From positions 95,354 to 159,353 of the forward strand of contig JAKPUQ010000098.1 of the NCBI GenBank assembly GCA_029572815.1: a stretch of DNA of 64,000 nucleotides, written 5' to 3'. Both the position numbers and the translations under genes were made by a program. Shown here piece after piece: positions 24,329 through 33,612 of this stretch; positions within the stretch are counted from its first letter, which is position 1; each line of letters begins with the position of its first letter. The notes below the pieces were generated by a model that was not told the DNA's origin, ran no database searches, and was given only the letters and a program-made list of their open reading frames with translations. This DNA comes from Bacillota bacterium. GTDB lineage: Bacteria; Bacillota; Clostridia; Oscillospirales; Ruminococcaceae.

Positions 24329-24344
24329 GTCCGAATATTCGGAC
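24329..24344. promoter_or_regulatory. 16-bp perfect palindrome in the pfk leader
   Basis: GTCCGAATATTCGGAC is perfectly symmetrical and lies about 31 bases after the predicted start site and 13 before the ATG. It may be an operator for a dimeric repressor, or an RNA element next to the ribosome site. Confidence 0.5.
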
Positions 24345-24356
24345 AGATAAGAGATC

Positions 24357-25574
24357 ATGAATATTGCAGTTGCTCAGTCAGGCGGTCCGACCTGTGCTAT
24401 TAACGCTTCTTTGGCAGGTGTTTTCAGCGCAGCTCAGAAATCAGAGGAAATTGAAAAGATCTATGGCGTAATTAATGGAATTGAAGGAATTATCAATGAC
24501 GAAATGGTAGATCTCGCTGAAAAGATAAACAGCGATGTAAGCTATCAGCTCTTACTCAGAACTCCTTCAGCAGTTTTGGGGTCATGTCGTAAAAAGCTTC
24601 CCGATCACAAAGAAAGATCGGATGTATACGAGCGAATCACAGAAGTGCTTCACAGCCGCGATATCGGTATTTTCTTCTATATCGGCGGAAATGATTCGAT
24701 GGATACAGTTGCGAAATATTCTGCATATCTTGCAGATAAGAATATAGACGATATTAAAATAATCGGTATACCAAAGACGATAGATAATGATCTGTGTGAG
24801 ACAGATCATTCTCCTGGATTTGGTTCAGCTGCGAAGTATGTTGCGGCAACAGTGCAGGAGATCACCAGGGACAGCAATGTGTACAGTATCCCGTCGGTTA
24901 CCATCATTGAAACTATGGGACGCCACGCCGGCTGGCTCGCAGCAGCAGCCTGCTGTATACGTGCAAACGGGGAAAGCGCTCCGCACCTGATATATCTTCC
25001 TGAGACTACATTCAGTATCGAACGTTTTCTTTCCGACGTAAAGGAACAGATGACAAAGCACAGAGCAGTTATTGTTGTAGTATCTGAAGGGGTTAAGACC
25101 GCCGAAGGAAAATTTGCGGCAGAAGAGTTCCAGTCAGGCCAGAAGGATGTATTCGGGCACGTTTATCTTGCCGGCATAGGTAAATTTCTGGAGAAGCTGG
25201 TTGCCGCCGAGATCGGCTGCAAGGTTCGCTCTATAGAACTAAATGTAATGCAGAGATGCAGCTCTCACATTGCTTCACTTGAGGATATACAGTCCTCAGA
25301 GGCAATTGGTATGGCAGCAGTTGATGCAGGACTTAATGGCAAATCAGGCTGTATGATGACATTTGTCCGCGAATCGGATATGCCTTACAGCTACAGGATC
25401 GATACAGTAGAAGCTTCAAAGGCTGCTAATTCTGAAAAATTCTTCCCCAAGGAATGGATAAATGAAGCAGGCAACAATGTTCTGCCGCCTGCTTATGATT
25501 ATCTAATGCCCCTTATTCAGGGTGAGCTTCACGCTATAATGAAAAACGGAATGCCTTTGAATTTTGTAATATAA
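24357..25574 (+). CDS. 6-phosphofructokinase, pyrophosphate-dependent type
   Basis: A 405-residue enzyme phosphorylating fructose-6-phosphate. The start at 24357 has only a weak ribosome site (AAGAGA). Family motifs: SGGPTCAINAS near the start, GGNDSMDT, PKTIDNDL, and ETMGRHAGWLA. In ATP enzymes the first reads GGDGS and the second PGTIDND; Asp and Lys at these places, as here, are the known marks of PPi users. The reaction is then reversible and saves ATP. It is monocistronic with its own promoter and terminator and carries a palindrome in the leader. Confidence 0.92.
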   Translation: MNIAVAQSGGPTCAINASLAGVFSAAQKSEEIEKIYGVINGIEGIINDEMVDLAEKINSDVSYQLLLRTPSAVLGSCRKKLPDHKERSDVYERITEVLHSRDIGIFFYIGGNDSMDTVAKYSAYLADKNIDDIKIIGIPKTIDNDLCETDHSPGFGSAAKYVAATVQEITRDSNVYSIPSVTIIETMGRHAGWLAAAACCIRANGESAPHLIYLPETTFSIERFLSDVKEQMTKHRAVIVVVSEGVKTAEGKFAAEEFQSGQKDVFGHVYLAGIGKFLEKLVAAEIGCKVRSIELNVMQRCSSHIASLEDIQSSEAIGMAAVDAGLNGKSGCMMTFVRESDMPYSYRIDTVEASKAANSEKFFPKEWINEAGNNVLPPAYDYLMPLIQGELHAIMKNGMPLNFVI

Positions 25575-25607
25575 AAAAAGGAGGACTTAAAAGTCCTCCT
25601 TTTTTTA
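25573..25607 (+). terminator. Bidirectional terminator between pfk and the GH9 cellulase
   Basis: AAAAAAAGGAGGACT pairs with AGTCCTCCTTTTTTT around TAAA, serving both convergent genes. Confidence 0.93.
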
Positions 25608-28464
25608 CTTTTCAGCCTTTATCGGGAGAGTAGCAAGTTTTAACAGTGATCTCTGAATTGCAAGAGCATCATTGGAAGTGAGACCTTCCTGAGTAAGATC
25701 ACAGTCGCCGTTGGTACGTCCCTGTTCTGTAAGGTGCTTGGTGTATGAACCCTTTATACCATACTTATCAGGATTAGCAAGTGACTGCATGATAAGAACT
25801 GCGTCCGCAAGCTCAACTACCTTGTCACAGTTTGTATCGCCGTAAAGAACCTTTGTCTTATCAGGCTCAGACTCTGTAGCTGTTGTATTCTTTTCACTTT
25901 CACCGGGCTTTGTACCGTCAGGCTCAACACCCCAGATAAGCTCGCCGTCAGCATAAAGTGTGATCTTGTCTGTTATAGCAGCTGCTTCGTTCTCATCAGC
26001 GAAGGAAACGAGATCAGCATAACTATAGTCGTTTGTAGAATCCCAGTGAGGATATACACACTTCTCTTCGTCCATCTTTGTAGTAAGAGCGAACTGGAAT
26101 ACACGGCTTCCGTAGAAGTCACAGTTCTTCCACTGAATATCTACATAGTAGTTGCCCTTATCGTCATACTTGAAGGGGCCTGTGAACTTAGCCTCATTCT
26201 TGCCGTTTGAGTAGCTCTTTTCCTGGTCATAGTCGATTCTGGGAACGATATAATCTACATCATAGCCTGCCTCTGTGAGCTCAGAAACATTGAAGTAATA
26301 TCTTGCCCTCAGATCACTTTCAAATCTCGGAGGATCGATAGTTCTGTTGTAGATTACGACCTTAAGCTGAACGCTGCTGTCCTGCTCCTGGTTCTTTCCG
26401 CCTGCAGCATAGATGCCGACAGGAAGGGGGTTGCCGTCTTCATCTACCTGATTGTAGCCGATAGCGTTTGCTGACATATCAAAATCAGGATTGATGTGAT
26501 TTTCCTTTTCAAGCTCCTTGCCCTTTGCACCGTAGAAGTGGTACAGACCTGCAAGGTCGCCGCAGAAGCCTGCGTTATAGTCATCTGTAACCTCGTTATA
26601 GATGTAGTCCTTTGTGACATCGTTGTGGAAATCCTTAAGGTCAGGACCGCCTACAAGAGCTCCCCAGAGGGTGTGTACCTGTACTGTAGGATCTTCCATG
26701 CTCTGCTTGCCTGAGCAGTGTGATGAACGGTGGTGAGGCTGTGAAGCAAAGTTATTGCCGTAGCCTACCTCGTAAGCATAACCCATGGGGTTTTTACCAA
26801 GGATGTATTCCATTTGAGCCTTTGCCCAGGGGAGGAATGTTTCGTCGCCTGTGGTCTTAGCGTATACACAAGCGCAGAGACCTGCTGCTGTATTGTAACG
26901 AGCTGAACCATAGCCTGAAACAACTGCCCAGCCATAAGGTGACTTAGCAATGAAGTCGCTGCTTGTATCACTATCGGGGAGATCAGGGATCTGATCGCAG
27001 GTCATAGGAGTGTTCCAGAGGTAATCATCCATACCGAAGTACTTATGACCTCTTACAGGCTCATAGCCCCACTTTGAAGCATCAACTTCAGCGTTGCAGC
27101 CCGACCAGAACTCGAGGTTGTAACGGAAGATGTACCAGTCACGAGCTGTGTTTGTAACAGGAGCAAGCTTTGCAAAAACTCCGCCCCAAACTGTATCCCA
27201 GCAGTGTACCCAGATATTCTGCCAGCAGTTACCTGTATCAGTGATGATACGCTTCATGTAACCTGTGTACGGATGAGCGCCCCTTGTCGTTTGTAGTTGT
27301 CTCATCTACATCGATGATAGCTCTGATGTACTTATCATAAGCTGCGTCCTTCTGAGTCTCGTCCTCAGCAACTGCTGCATAATAGAGCCATACAGCTGCC
27401 CATGAGAGCTCATCATAGTCATAGCTTGAGTGGTAGAAGCCACCATCGTAGCCGAGAACCAGTGAACTGGGTGTTGAACCGGGCTGCCATGACTCCTCAT
27501 GAGTAGCAACAGCAAGCTCATAAAGAGCTCTTGCGTACTTGAGGTTCTCAGCAGCATACTCAGGATCTGTATCTTTGAAGTTAAGGTAATTGATAGCCAG
27601 AGAAGCAGATGCACCTGCACACTGATCGGGAGCTGGCATTTCAGTAGTTGCGAAGTAAGCGGGTCTCTTAACGGCACAGCTTGATGAAGCAACAACAGTA
27701 TCATCTACCTGGAGCTCAGGAGCACACCAGTAGTTATGGTCATTGTTACCTTCGCCGACCTGATAACAGTATGCGATAGCATTTCCGTCATCATCGAGGA
27801 AGGTAGCCTTCATGTAGTAATCATTAATCCAGCGCATTTCGTCCTCAACGTGCTTATCGAGGCCCATTTCCTTGTATGCGTCTCTGAATTCATAGTAACC
27901 CCAGCCTACTGTGGAAGCGGAGAAGCTTCCGGGGAGACCGAATTTAACATGGTCACCGGCATCGTGCCAGCCGCCCGTAAGATCAAGCTTTCCGTCGCCG
28001 TCGGGATCAAGGTATTTGCGGTTTGCCTCGATGAACTTTGAAGACATGTTAACGCCTTCATAGAGGCCCTTTGCGGCACTGAGACCGCCGTCACCGTCGC
28101 CCTCGCCCTTGGGCTGCTCGTCTTCTTTCTTTTCCTGTTCCTTACCGTTCTGAGAGCCGTCATTCTTAGCCTCGCCGTAAAGCTCGGGCATAGGATTCAT
28201 AGGCTGGAGCGGTATCTCAGCGTCCTTTACATGACAATTTCCTCTCCATGAGTAGTAGCCGTCATCGGCAACCTCATCGCCGCACTTGTTTGCGTCATAG
28301 AAGCATAACGCAAGCTGAAGTGCCTCAGCAAAATTGTCGTAGTTGTTTGGTTTGCCTTCCGTGATAACAGCGGCATTTACATTTGTCACCATGCTACATG
28401 ACAAAAGTGTTGCAGCTGCTGAAAGGCAGGCTAATGATCGTTTGAACATCTTCGCCTTTTTCAT
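25605..28464 (-). pseudogene. Dockerin-bearing GH9 endoglucanase, interrupted by one +1 frameshift
   Basis: Two ORFs (27238-28464 and 25605-27305) join into about 950 residues if one G is removed from the GGGG run at 27280-27283 (minus strand). Order: signal peptide (about 1-31, ending VNA), GH9 catalytic domain with LTGGWHDAGDHVKFG (nucleophile Asp), GKNPMGYAYEVGYG, QPHHRSSH, and NEVTDDYNAGF (acid Glu); a CBM3-like module (VVIYNRT...RARYYFNVSE); a Glu/Thr linker; and a type I dockerin with two repeats (GDTNCDKVVELADAVLIMQS and GDCDLTQEGLTSNDALAIQR). It would cut cellulose while bound to a scaffoldin. A charged insert (KEQEKKEDEQPKGEGDGDGG) sits between SWRG and the catalytic core. Both halves are intact, so the frameshift may be a sequence error. 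Confidence 0.9.
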
Positions 28465-28538
28465 TAAGATCTTCCTTTCAGGTTGTAATTTTTATCTAAT
28501 GGACGACTTTCGCCTTGAAGCTGTCCAATATAGCCGTA

Positions 28539-28841
28539 TCACTTAAGCAGATTTTTCTTCTTGAGCCTGTCAAAAACGATATTATAACCGTCATTTCCAT
28601 CCTTCAGCGAGCGGTTTACTCTGCTGATAGTAGCTGTACTTGCTCCTGTTTCAGTAACAATGCTGTTATATACTCTGTGCTCATCAAGAAGCTTTGCAAC
28701 GTGAAGACGCTGAGCAAAAGCTTTAAGCTCAATGCTTGTGCAGAGGTCATCAAAAAACTTATAGCAATCGTCGACCGAGTCAAGGGTAAGTATTGCTTCA
28801 AAGAGCAGATCCATGCTTTCTGATTTGATTTTGTCGATCAT
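28539..28841 (-). CDS. yerC: YerC/YecD family TrpR-like regulator
   Basis: A 100-residue protein of the Trp repressor superfamily. The helix-turn-helix is TETGASTATISRVNRSLK near residues 63-80, after a helical dimerisation region (CTSIELKAFAQRLHVAKLL). Unlike TrpR, YerC-type proteins have no established ligand. It lies 74 bases upstream of the cellulase and in the same direction, so it may be co-transcribed with it; regulation of the cellulase is only a possibility. Confidence 0.88.
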   Translation of the reverse strand: MIDKIKSESMDLLFEAILTLDSVDDCYKFFDDLCTSIELKAFAQRLHVAKLLDEHRVYNSIVTETGASTATISRVNRSLKDGNDGYNIVFDRLKKKNLLK

Positions 28842-28892
28842 AGTTATTCTCCAATCTGCCGTAAAGGCGTATGCAACAATTTCTTACTTTAC

Positions 28893-28921
28893 ATTTTAAC
28901 ACATTATTCCGTAAAAGTAAA
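28893..28921 (-). promoter_or_regulatory. Promoter of yerC (minus strand)
   Basis: Reading leftward: TTTACT (28921-28916), 17 bases, TAAAAT (28898-28893) with TGT extended -10. The next unit may continue into the cellulase. Confidence 0.65.
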
Positions 28922-29188
28922 GCCTTTTTTAAAAGAATAAGTTCACATTATAATGAACCATTATACATTACACCTTTGAGTATATGATATCACATTCTCA
29001 ACAAAAAGTAAAGATTATTTCTTAAAGTTCGCAAAAAATGGAGATAATAACCAAAGCACCGCAAATATTCGTATATTGAATAGCAGGTTTTGACTTAAAT
29101 CATATATTAAATGATTGTGCAAGATTGATAATTTAATAGATATCAGAAAATGATATACCTTCTTCGCCACATATGATCCTGAAAGGGG
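28922..29188. other. AT-rich intergenic stretch between divergent yerC and lon
   Basis: This is the centre of a 441-base gap. It holds an imperfect palindrome GTTCA-N8-TGAAC near 28940 and no convincing ORF or RNA fold. I see nothing else to report. Confidence 0.4.
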
Positions 29189-29217
29189 TTGAATTTTATT
29201 TGTTTTTATTGTATAAT
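29189..29217 (+). promoter_or_regulatory. Promoter of lon-engB
   Basis: TTGAAT (29189-29194), 17-base spacer, TATAAT (29212-29217). Neither a CIRCE nor a CtsR heptad repeat was seen near it. Confidence 0.72.
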
Positions 29218-29282
29218 ATAAAGAAACCGACATTATCGGTCATTAGGATGAATATGATACCATACAGAAACGCGGTGAATTT

Positions 29283-31625
29283 ATGGAACAGACAATAAAG
29301 AGTGATAAGAATATTGAAGAGGCTAATATCCTCTATACTGTTGCGATGAGGGGACTTGTCGCATTCCCGAAAATGGTCATGCACTTTGATGTTTCCAGGA
29401 GCAAGTCTATGGCTGCCGTTGAGCGTTCTCTCAAAGAGGGCGGCAAACTGTTTCTTGTTACTCAGCATGAAGCATATATCGAAAACCCGAAAGCTTCCGA
29501 TCTGTATAAGGTTGGAGTTGTCGCGGAGATAAAGCAGGTACTGAAGCTGCCTGATAATATTATGAAGGTCCTCGTAGAGGGCGTATACAAAGCAAATCTT
29601 GTTCGTTTAATAGATGACGGAGAGGTACTCAAGGCTGAAGTTAAGAGAACTCCCACTTACTCGAGAGCGAAGGTTGATGAGGTTGAGGAAGAAGCACTTA
29701 TGCGTTCCGTTAAGGACGTATTTGAACGTTATGCTTCATTCTTTCCAAGAATGCCAAAGGAGCTTCTTACATCCATCATGACACAGGATTCGCCGATCAA
29801 GCTCTTTGAGACAGTGACCTTTAACTGTAACCTGAACTACAGAGATAAGCAGACTCTTCTTGAAGAGACAAATGTCATAAATAAGCTGTCAGTACTTTTT
29901 GCCTGCCTTACGTCTGAGGTGGAGATCCTTGAACTTGAAAACCTCATCAATGAGCAGACGAAGAACAGCATAGACAAGGGGCAGCGCGAGTTTTACCTTC
30001 GTGAGCAGCTCAGAGTTATACAGGAGCAGCTCGGTGAGGACGAGGGTGAAGAAGCTTTTGGCTATATCAACGACATTATGGAACTGAAGCTGGACGAAAA
30101 GAGCAAAGAAAAGCTGCTTAAAGAGGCTGACAAGCTCACAAAGCTGCCGCCCTCTTCACAGGAGGCCTTTGTTATAAAAAATTATCTCGATACAGTTCTT
30201 GATCTTCCCTGGGGTAAGTATACCAAGGCCAAGCTGTCGATGGAAAAGGCAGAAGCCGTTCTCGAAAAAGATCACTATGGTTTGAAGAAAGTCAAGGAGC
30301 GTATTCTTGAGTTCCTCGCTGTACATATGCTCAACCCCGAGATCAAGGGACAGATCATCTGTCTCGCAGGCCCTCCCGGTATCGGCAAGACCTCGATAGC
30401 AAAGTCAATTGCCAAGGCTATGGGCAGAAAATATGCCAGAGTATCTCTCGGAGGTGTTCGTGATGAAGCCGATATCAGAGGTCACAGAAAGACCTATGTC
30501 GGCGCAATGCCGGGACGTATCATCACAGCTATTTCCCAGGCAGGCTCCGCAAATCCGCTCATTCTTTTTGATGAGATCGATAAGCTTTGCAGCGATATAA
30601 AGGGCGATCCCTCATCCGCGATGCTGGAGGTACTGGACGCTGAACAGAACAACGCTTTTCGCGACCACTTCATAGAAGTGCCCTTCGACCTCAGCAAGGC
30701 TGTATTCATTACGACCGCCAATAACGTTGGAGCTATTCCTGCTCCTCTCCTTGACAGAATGGAGGTTATAGAGCTTCCCAGCTACACAGCTGAGGAGAAG
30801 TTCCACATTGCAAAGGAACACCTTATTCCAAAGCAGCTCAAGGAACACGGTCTCAAGGCTTCACAGCTCAAGATCAGTGATGATGCTATTGACGAGCTTA
30901 TACAGTATTATACCAAGGAGGCGGGAGTTCGTTCACTCGAAAGAAGCATCGCTTCACTGTGCAGAAAGACTGCAAAACGCATAGCCGCCAATGAAGTAAA
31001 GCGTGTAACTATCAAGGCAAAGGATATCACAGGATATCTCGGCATACGCAAGTATCTGGGCGATCTTTCTTCTAAGGAGGATCAGGTCGGAGTAGTAAAT
31101 GGCCTCGCATGGACGTCTGTAGGCGGAGTTCTCATGCCCATAGAAGTTATAACTATGAAGGGAACAGGCAAGATAGAGCTTACAGGTTCACTGGGCGAAG
31201 TAATGAAAGAAAGCTCAAAGATCGCTGTCAGCTACGTCCGCAGTATCGCTGATAAATATGGAATTGATCCTGACTTCTATAAGACTGAGGATCTTCACAT
31301 ACACGCTCCTGAGGGCGCTGTTCCCAAGGACGGTCCTTCCGCAGGTGTTACTATGACAACAGCCCTGGTTTCGGCACTGTCGGGACTTAAGGTCAGATCA
31401 GATGTAGCTATGACCGGTGAAGTTACCCTTCACGGAAAGGTGCTTCCTATAGGCGGACTTCGTGAAAAGACCATGGCTGCATACAAGTCGGGGATCAAGA
31501 CCGTGATTATACCTGTAGCAAACAAGCCTGATCTTGAGGAAGTTGATGAAGCTGTAAAGAACGCTATAACCTTTGTATTTGCAGAGGATCTCACTGACGT
31601 TCTGGACACTGCCCTTATAAAATAA
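29283..31625 (+). CDS. lon: ATP-dependent Lon protease
   Basis: A 780-residue cytosolic protease that degrades misfolded and regulatory proteins. The N-terminal LAN domain spans about 15-205, a coiled coil about 210-280. The AAA+ module has Walker A GPPGIGKTS and Walker B LILFDEID. The protease domain carries the Ser-Lys dyad in KDGPSAGVTMTTAL and GGLREKTMAA. Length is normal for LonA. The ribosome site (GCGGTGA) is modest. engB follows after 21 bases, an order shared with Bacillus (lonA-ysxC). Confidence 0.97.
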   Translation: MEQTIKSDKNIEEANILYTVAMRGLVAFPKMVMHFDVSRSKSMAAVERSLKEGGKLFLVTQHEAYIENPKASDLYKVGVVAEIKQVLKLPDNIMKVLVEGVYKANLVRLIDDGEVLKAEVKRTPTYSRAKVDEVEEEALMRSVKDVFERYASFFPRMPKELLTSIMTQDSPIKLFETVTFNCNLNYRDKQTLLEETNVINKLSVLFACLTSEVEILELENLINEQTKNSIDKGQREFYLREQLRVIQEQLGEDEGEEAFGYINDIMELKLDEKSKEKLLKEADKLTKLPPSSQEAFVIKNYLDTVLDLPWGKYTKAKLSMEKAEAVLEKDHYGLKKVKERILEFLAVHMLNPEIKGQIICLAGPPGIGKTSIAKSIAKAMGRKYARVSLGGVRDEADIRGHRKTYVGAMPGRIITAISQAGSANPLILFDEIDKLCSDIKGDPSSAMLEVLDAEQNNAFRDHFIEVPFDLSKAVFITTANNVGAIPAPLLDRMEVIELPSYTAEEKFHIAKEHLIPKQLKEHGLKASQLKISDDAIDELIQYYTKEAGVRSLERSIASLCRKTAKRIAANEVKRVTIKAKDITGYLGIRKYLGDLSSKEDQVGVVNGLAWTSVGGVLMPIEVITMKGTGKIELTGSLGEVMKESSKIAVSYVRSIADKYGIDPDFYKTEDLHIHAPEGAVPKDGPSAGVTMTTALVSALSGLKVRSDVAMTGEVTLHGKVLPIGGLREKTMAAYKSGIKTVIIPVANKPDLEEVDEAVKNAITFVFAEDLTDVLDTALIK

Positions 31626-31646
31626 TCATCGTAAGGAGGTAACGCC

Positions 31647-32255
31647 GTGAAACTTAATTACAACAAAGCGGAGTTTACCGCCGCATATGGCAAATTTTCG
31701 CAGATCCCTGCTCCGGAAAGGATAGAGATAGCCTTTGCAGGGCACTCAAATGTGGGGAAATCTACGCTCATAAATAAGCTGTTTAACCGCAAAAATCTCG
31801 CCAGAGTAAGCTCTGTTCCCGGAAAGACAGCCACTATCAATTTTTACGGACTTGAAAATATTTACTTTGTGGATCTTCCAGGGTATGGATACGCCAAGGT
31901 CTCAAAGTCTGAAAAAGAGCGCTGGTCGGGACTTATCGAGGGCTATCTCAGCTCAGACAGAGATATACGTCTTGTATTCATGCTTGTGGATATGCGTCAT
32001 GCTCCCACAAAGGATGATGTACAGATGATAAATTATCTCATAGATACGGAAATGCCCTTTGTTCTTGTTCTTACAAAGGCTGATAAGCTTAACAAGACCG
32101 AACGTGCAAAAAGGCTTGAGGCATTCAAAAATGAGATACCCTGTTTTGAGGATATACACACTATCCCGTTTTCTTCCCAGACATTCGAGGGAGTTGAAGA
32201 ACTCAGACAGATCGTTGAGGATATCGCAGACGACAATGACGTCGCTGACGAATAA
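31647..32255 (+). CDS. engB: Ribosome biogenesis GTPase EngB/YsxC
   Basis: A 202-residue GTPase needed for 50S subunit assembly in Bacillus. GTG start at 31647 after AAGGAGG. G1 is GHSNVGKSTLINK, G2 region PGKTATINF, G3 DLPGYGYA, G4 LTKADKL and G5 FSSQTFEG. Length is typical. It overlaps the lon transcript and is followed by lysA after 24 bases, so all three may share the lon promoter. Confidence 0.96.
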   Translation: MKLNYNKAEFTAAYGKFSQIPAPERIEIAFAGHSNVGKSTLINKLFNRKNLARVSSVPGKTATINFYGLENIYFVDLPGYGYAKVSKSEKERWSGLIEGYLSSDRDIRLVFMLVDMRHAPTKDDVQMINYLIDTEMPFVLVLTKADKLNKTERAKRLEAFKNEIPCFEDIHTIPFSSQTFEGVEELRQIVEDIADDNDVADE

Positions 32256-32279
32256 ATTATACCCGAAAGGATGTTAAAA

Positions 32280-33578
32280 ATGTTTGTATCCGAAAATCTC
32301 AATGTCACACCCGAGGGGCATCTTACCATCGGCGGCGCGGACACCGTTGAGCTTGTAAAAGAATACGGTACGCCGCTTTATGTCATGGATGAGCAGATGA
32401 TACGCAGCAGTCTCCGCCGTTTCCACGACAGTATGAACAAGTATTATAACGGTCAGGGTGAGGTACATTACGCAAGCAAGGCATTTTCCTGCATGGAAAT
32501 GTGCAGGATAGTTGCAAGTGAAGGCGATGGACTGGACGCCGTTTCCATCGGAGAGCTCTACACCGCTCTGAAAGTGGGTTTCCCCATGGAAAAAGTAGGC
32601 TTCCACGGTAATAACAAGACCGATGAGGAGCTTCGCTTCGCTGTAGAAAACAAGGTAGGACATATTATTGTCGACAATACAAGCGAGCTTCACAGACTTG
32701 AAAAAATAGCCGAGGATCTCAGTGTTCGTCCGAACATAATGTTCAGGATAAAGCCCGGAATTGATGCACATACTCACGATTTCGTAAAGACAGGTCAGAT
32801 TGACAGTAAATTCGGCTTCGCGCTGGAAACAGGGGAGGCTTTTGATGCTGTCAAGGAAGCTGTTAACTGCAAGAATGTAAATCTTTATGGACTTCACTGC
32901 CATATCGGATCACAGATATTCGATATAGCTCCTTTTGAAGAGGCTGCAAAGGTTATGCTGACCTTCATTGCCAAAATAAAGAACGAACTCGGTTATGATA
33001 TTGAAGGACTTAATCTCGGCGGCGGTTTTGGCATAATGTATACCGACAAGGACGATCCGTCACCCTTCGAAACATACCTCGAGAGAGTATCTCAGGTAGT
33101 AAAGAGCGAGTGCGAAAGCCTCGGCGTTAAGCTTCCCAAGATGTTTATTGAGCCGGGACGCTCTATCGCCGCTCCAGCTGGTATTACACTCTACACGGTA
33201 GGCGCGCGCAAGGAGATCCCCGATATAAGGACTTATATTTCTGTTGACGGAGGCATGGCCGACAGCCCGAGATATATCCTCTATGGCTCGGAATATACAG
33301 CAATAGTTGCAAATAAGGCAGATCAGGAAAAGACAGAGAAGGTGACTATAGCAGGAAAATGCTGCGAAAGCGGAGATCTTATCGGCGAGAATATGCCCCT
33401 CCAGCACGCTGAATCCGGCGATATTATTGCCGTTTGTGCAACAGGCGCTTATAATTACTCCATGTCTTCAAACTATAACAGACTCCAGAAGCCTGCGGTA
33501 GTATTTGTAAACGAAGGTAAATCGCGTATCGCAGTCAAGAGAGAGACTCTTGATGACATTATCAGAAACGATATATAA
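32280..33578 (+). CDS. lysA: Diaminopimelate decarboxylase
   Basis: A 432-residue PLP enzyme making lysine from meso-diaminopimelate. The ATG at 32280 is chosen because the first in-frame ATG (32271) directly abuts the GAAAGG ribosome site. The fold III (alanine racemase-like) barrel shows the PLP Lys in HYASKAF, LHCHIGSQ, and LNLGGGFGI; the C-terminal barrel has EPGRSI, CCESGD and the active-site ATGAYNYSMSSNYN. Length is normal. It ends at a bidirectional terminator. Confidence 0.95.
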   Translation: MFVSENLNVTPEGHLTIGGADTVELVKEYGTPLYVMDEQMIRSSLRRFHDSMNKYYNGQGEVHYASKAFSCMEMCRIVASEGDGLDAVSIGELYTALKVGFPMEKVGFHGNNKTDEELRFAVENKVGHIIVDNTSELHRLEKIAEDLSVRPNIMFRIKPGIDAHTHDFVKTGQIDSKFGFALETGEAFDAVKEAVNCKNVNLYGLHCHIGSQIFDIAPFEEAAKVMLTFIAKIKNELGYDIEGLNLGGGFGIMYTDKDDPSPFETYLERVSQVVKSECESLGVKLPKMFIEPGRSIAAPAGITLYTVGARKEIPDIRTYISVDGGMADSPRYILYGSEYTAIVANKADQEKTEKVTIAGKCCESGDLIGENMPLQHAESGDIIAVCATGAYNYSMSSNYNRLQKPAVVFVNEGKSRIAVKRETLDDIIRNDI

Positions 33579-33584
33579 AAACAG

Positions 33585-33607
33585 CGGGCAGAGAAAAACT
33601 CTGCCCG
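33585..33607 (+). terminator. Bidirectional terminator between lysA and ytqA
   Basis: CGGGCAGAG (33585-33593) pairs with CTCTGCCCG (33599-33607) around AAAAA. The T run is better on the minus side (CTGTTTTTAT). Confidence 0.85.
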
Positions 33608-33612
33608 TTATA

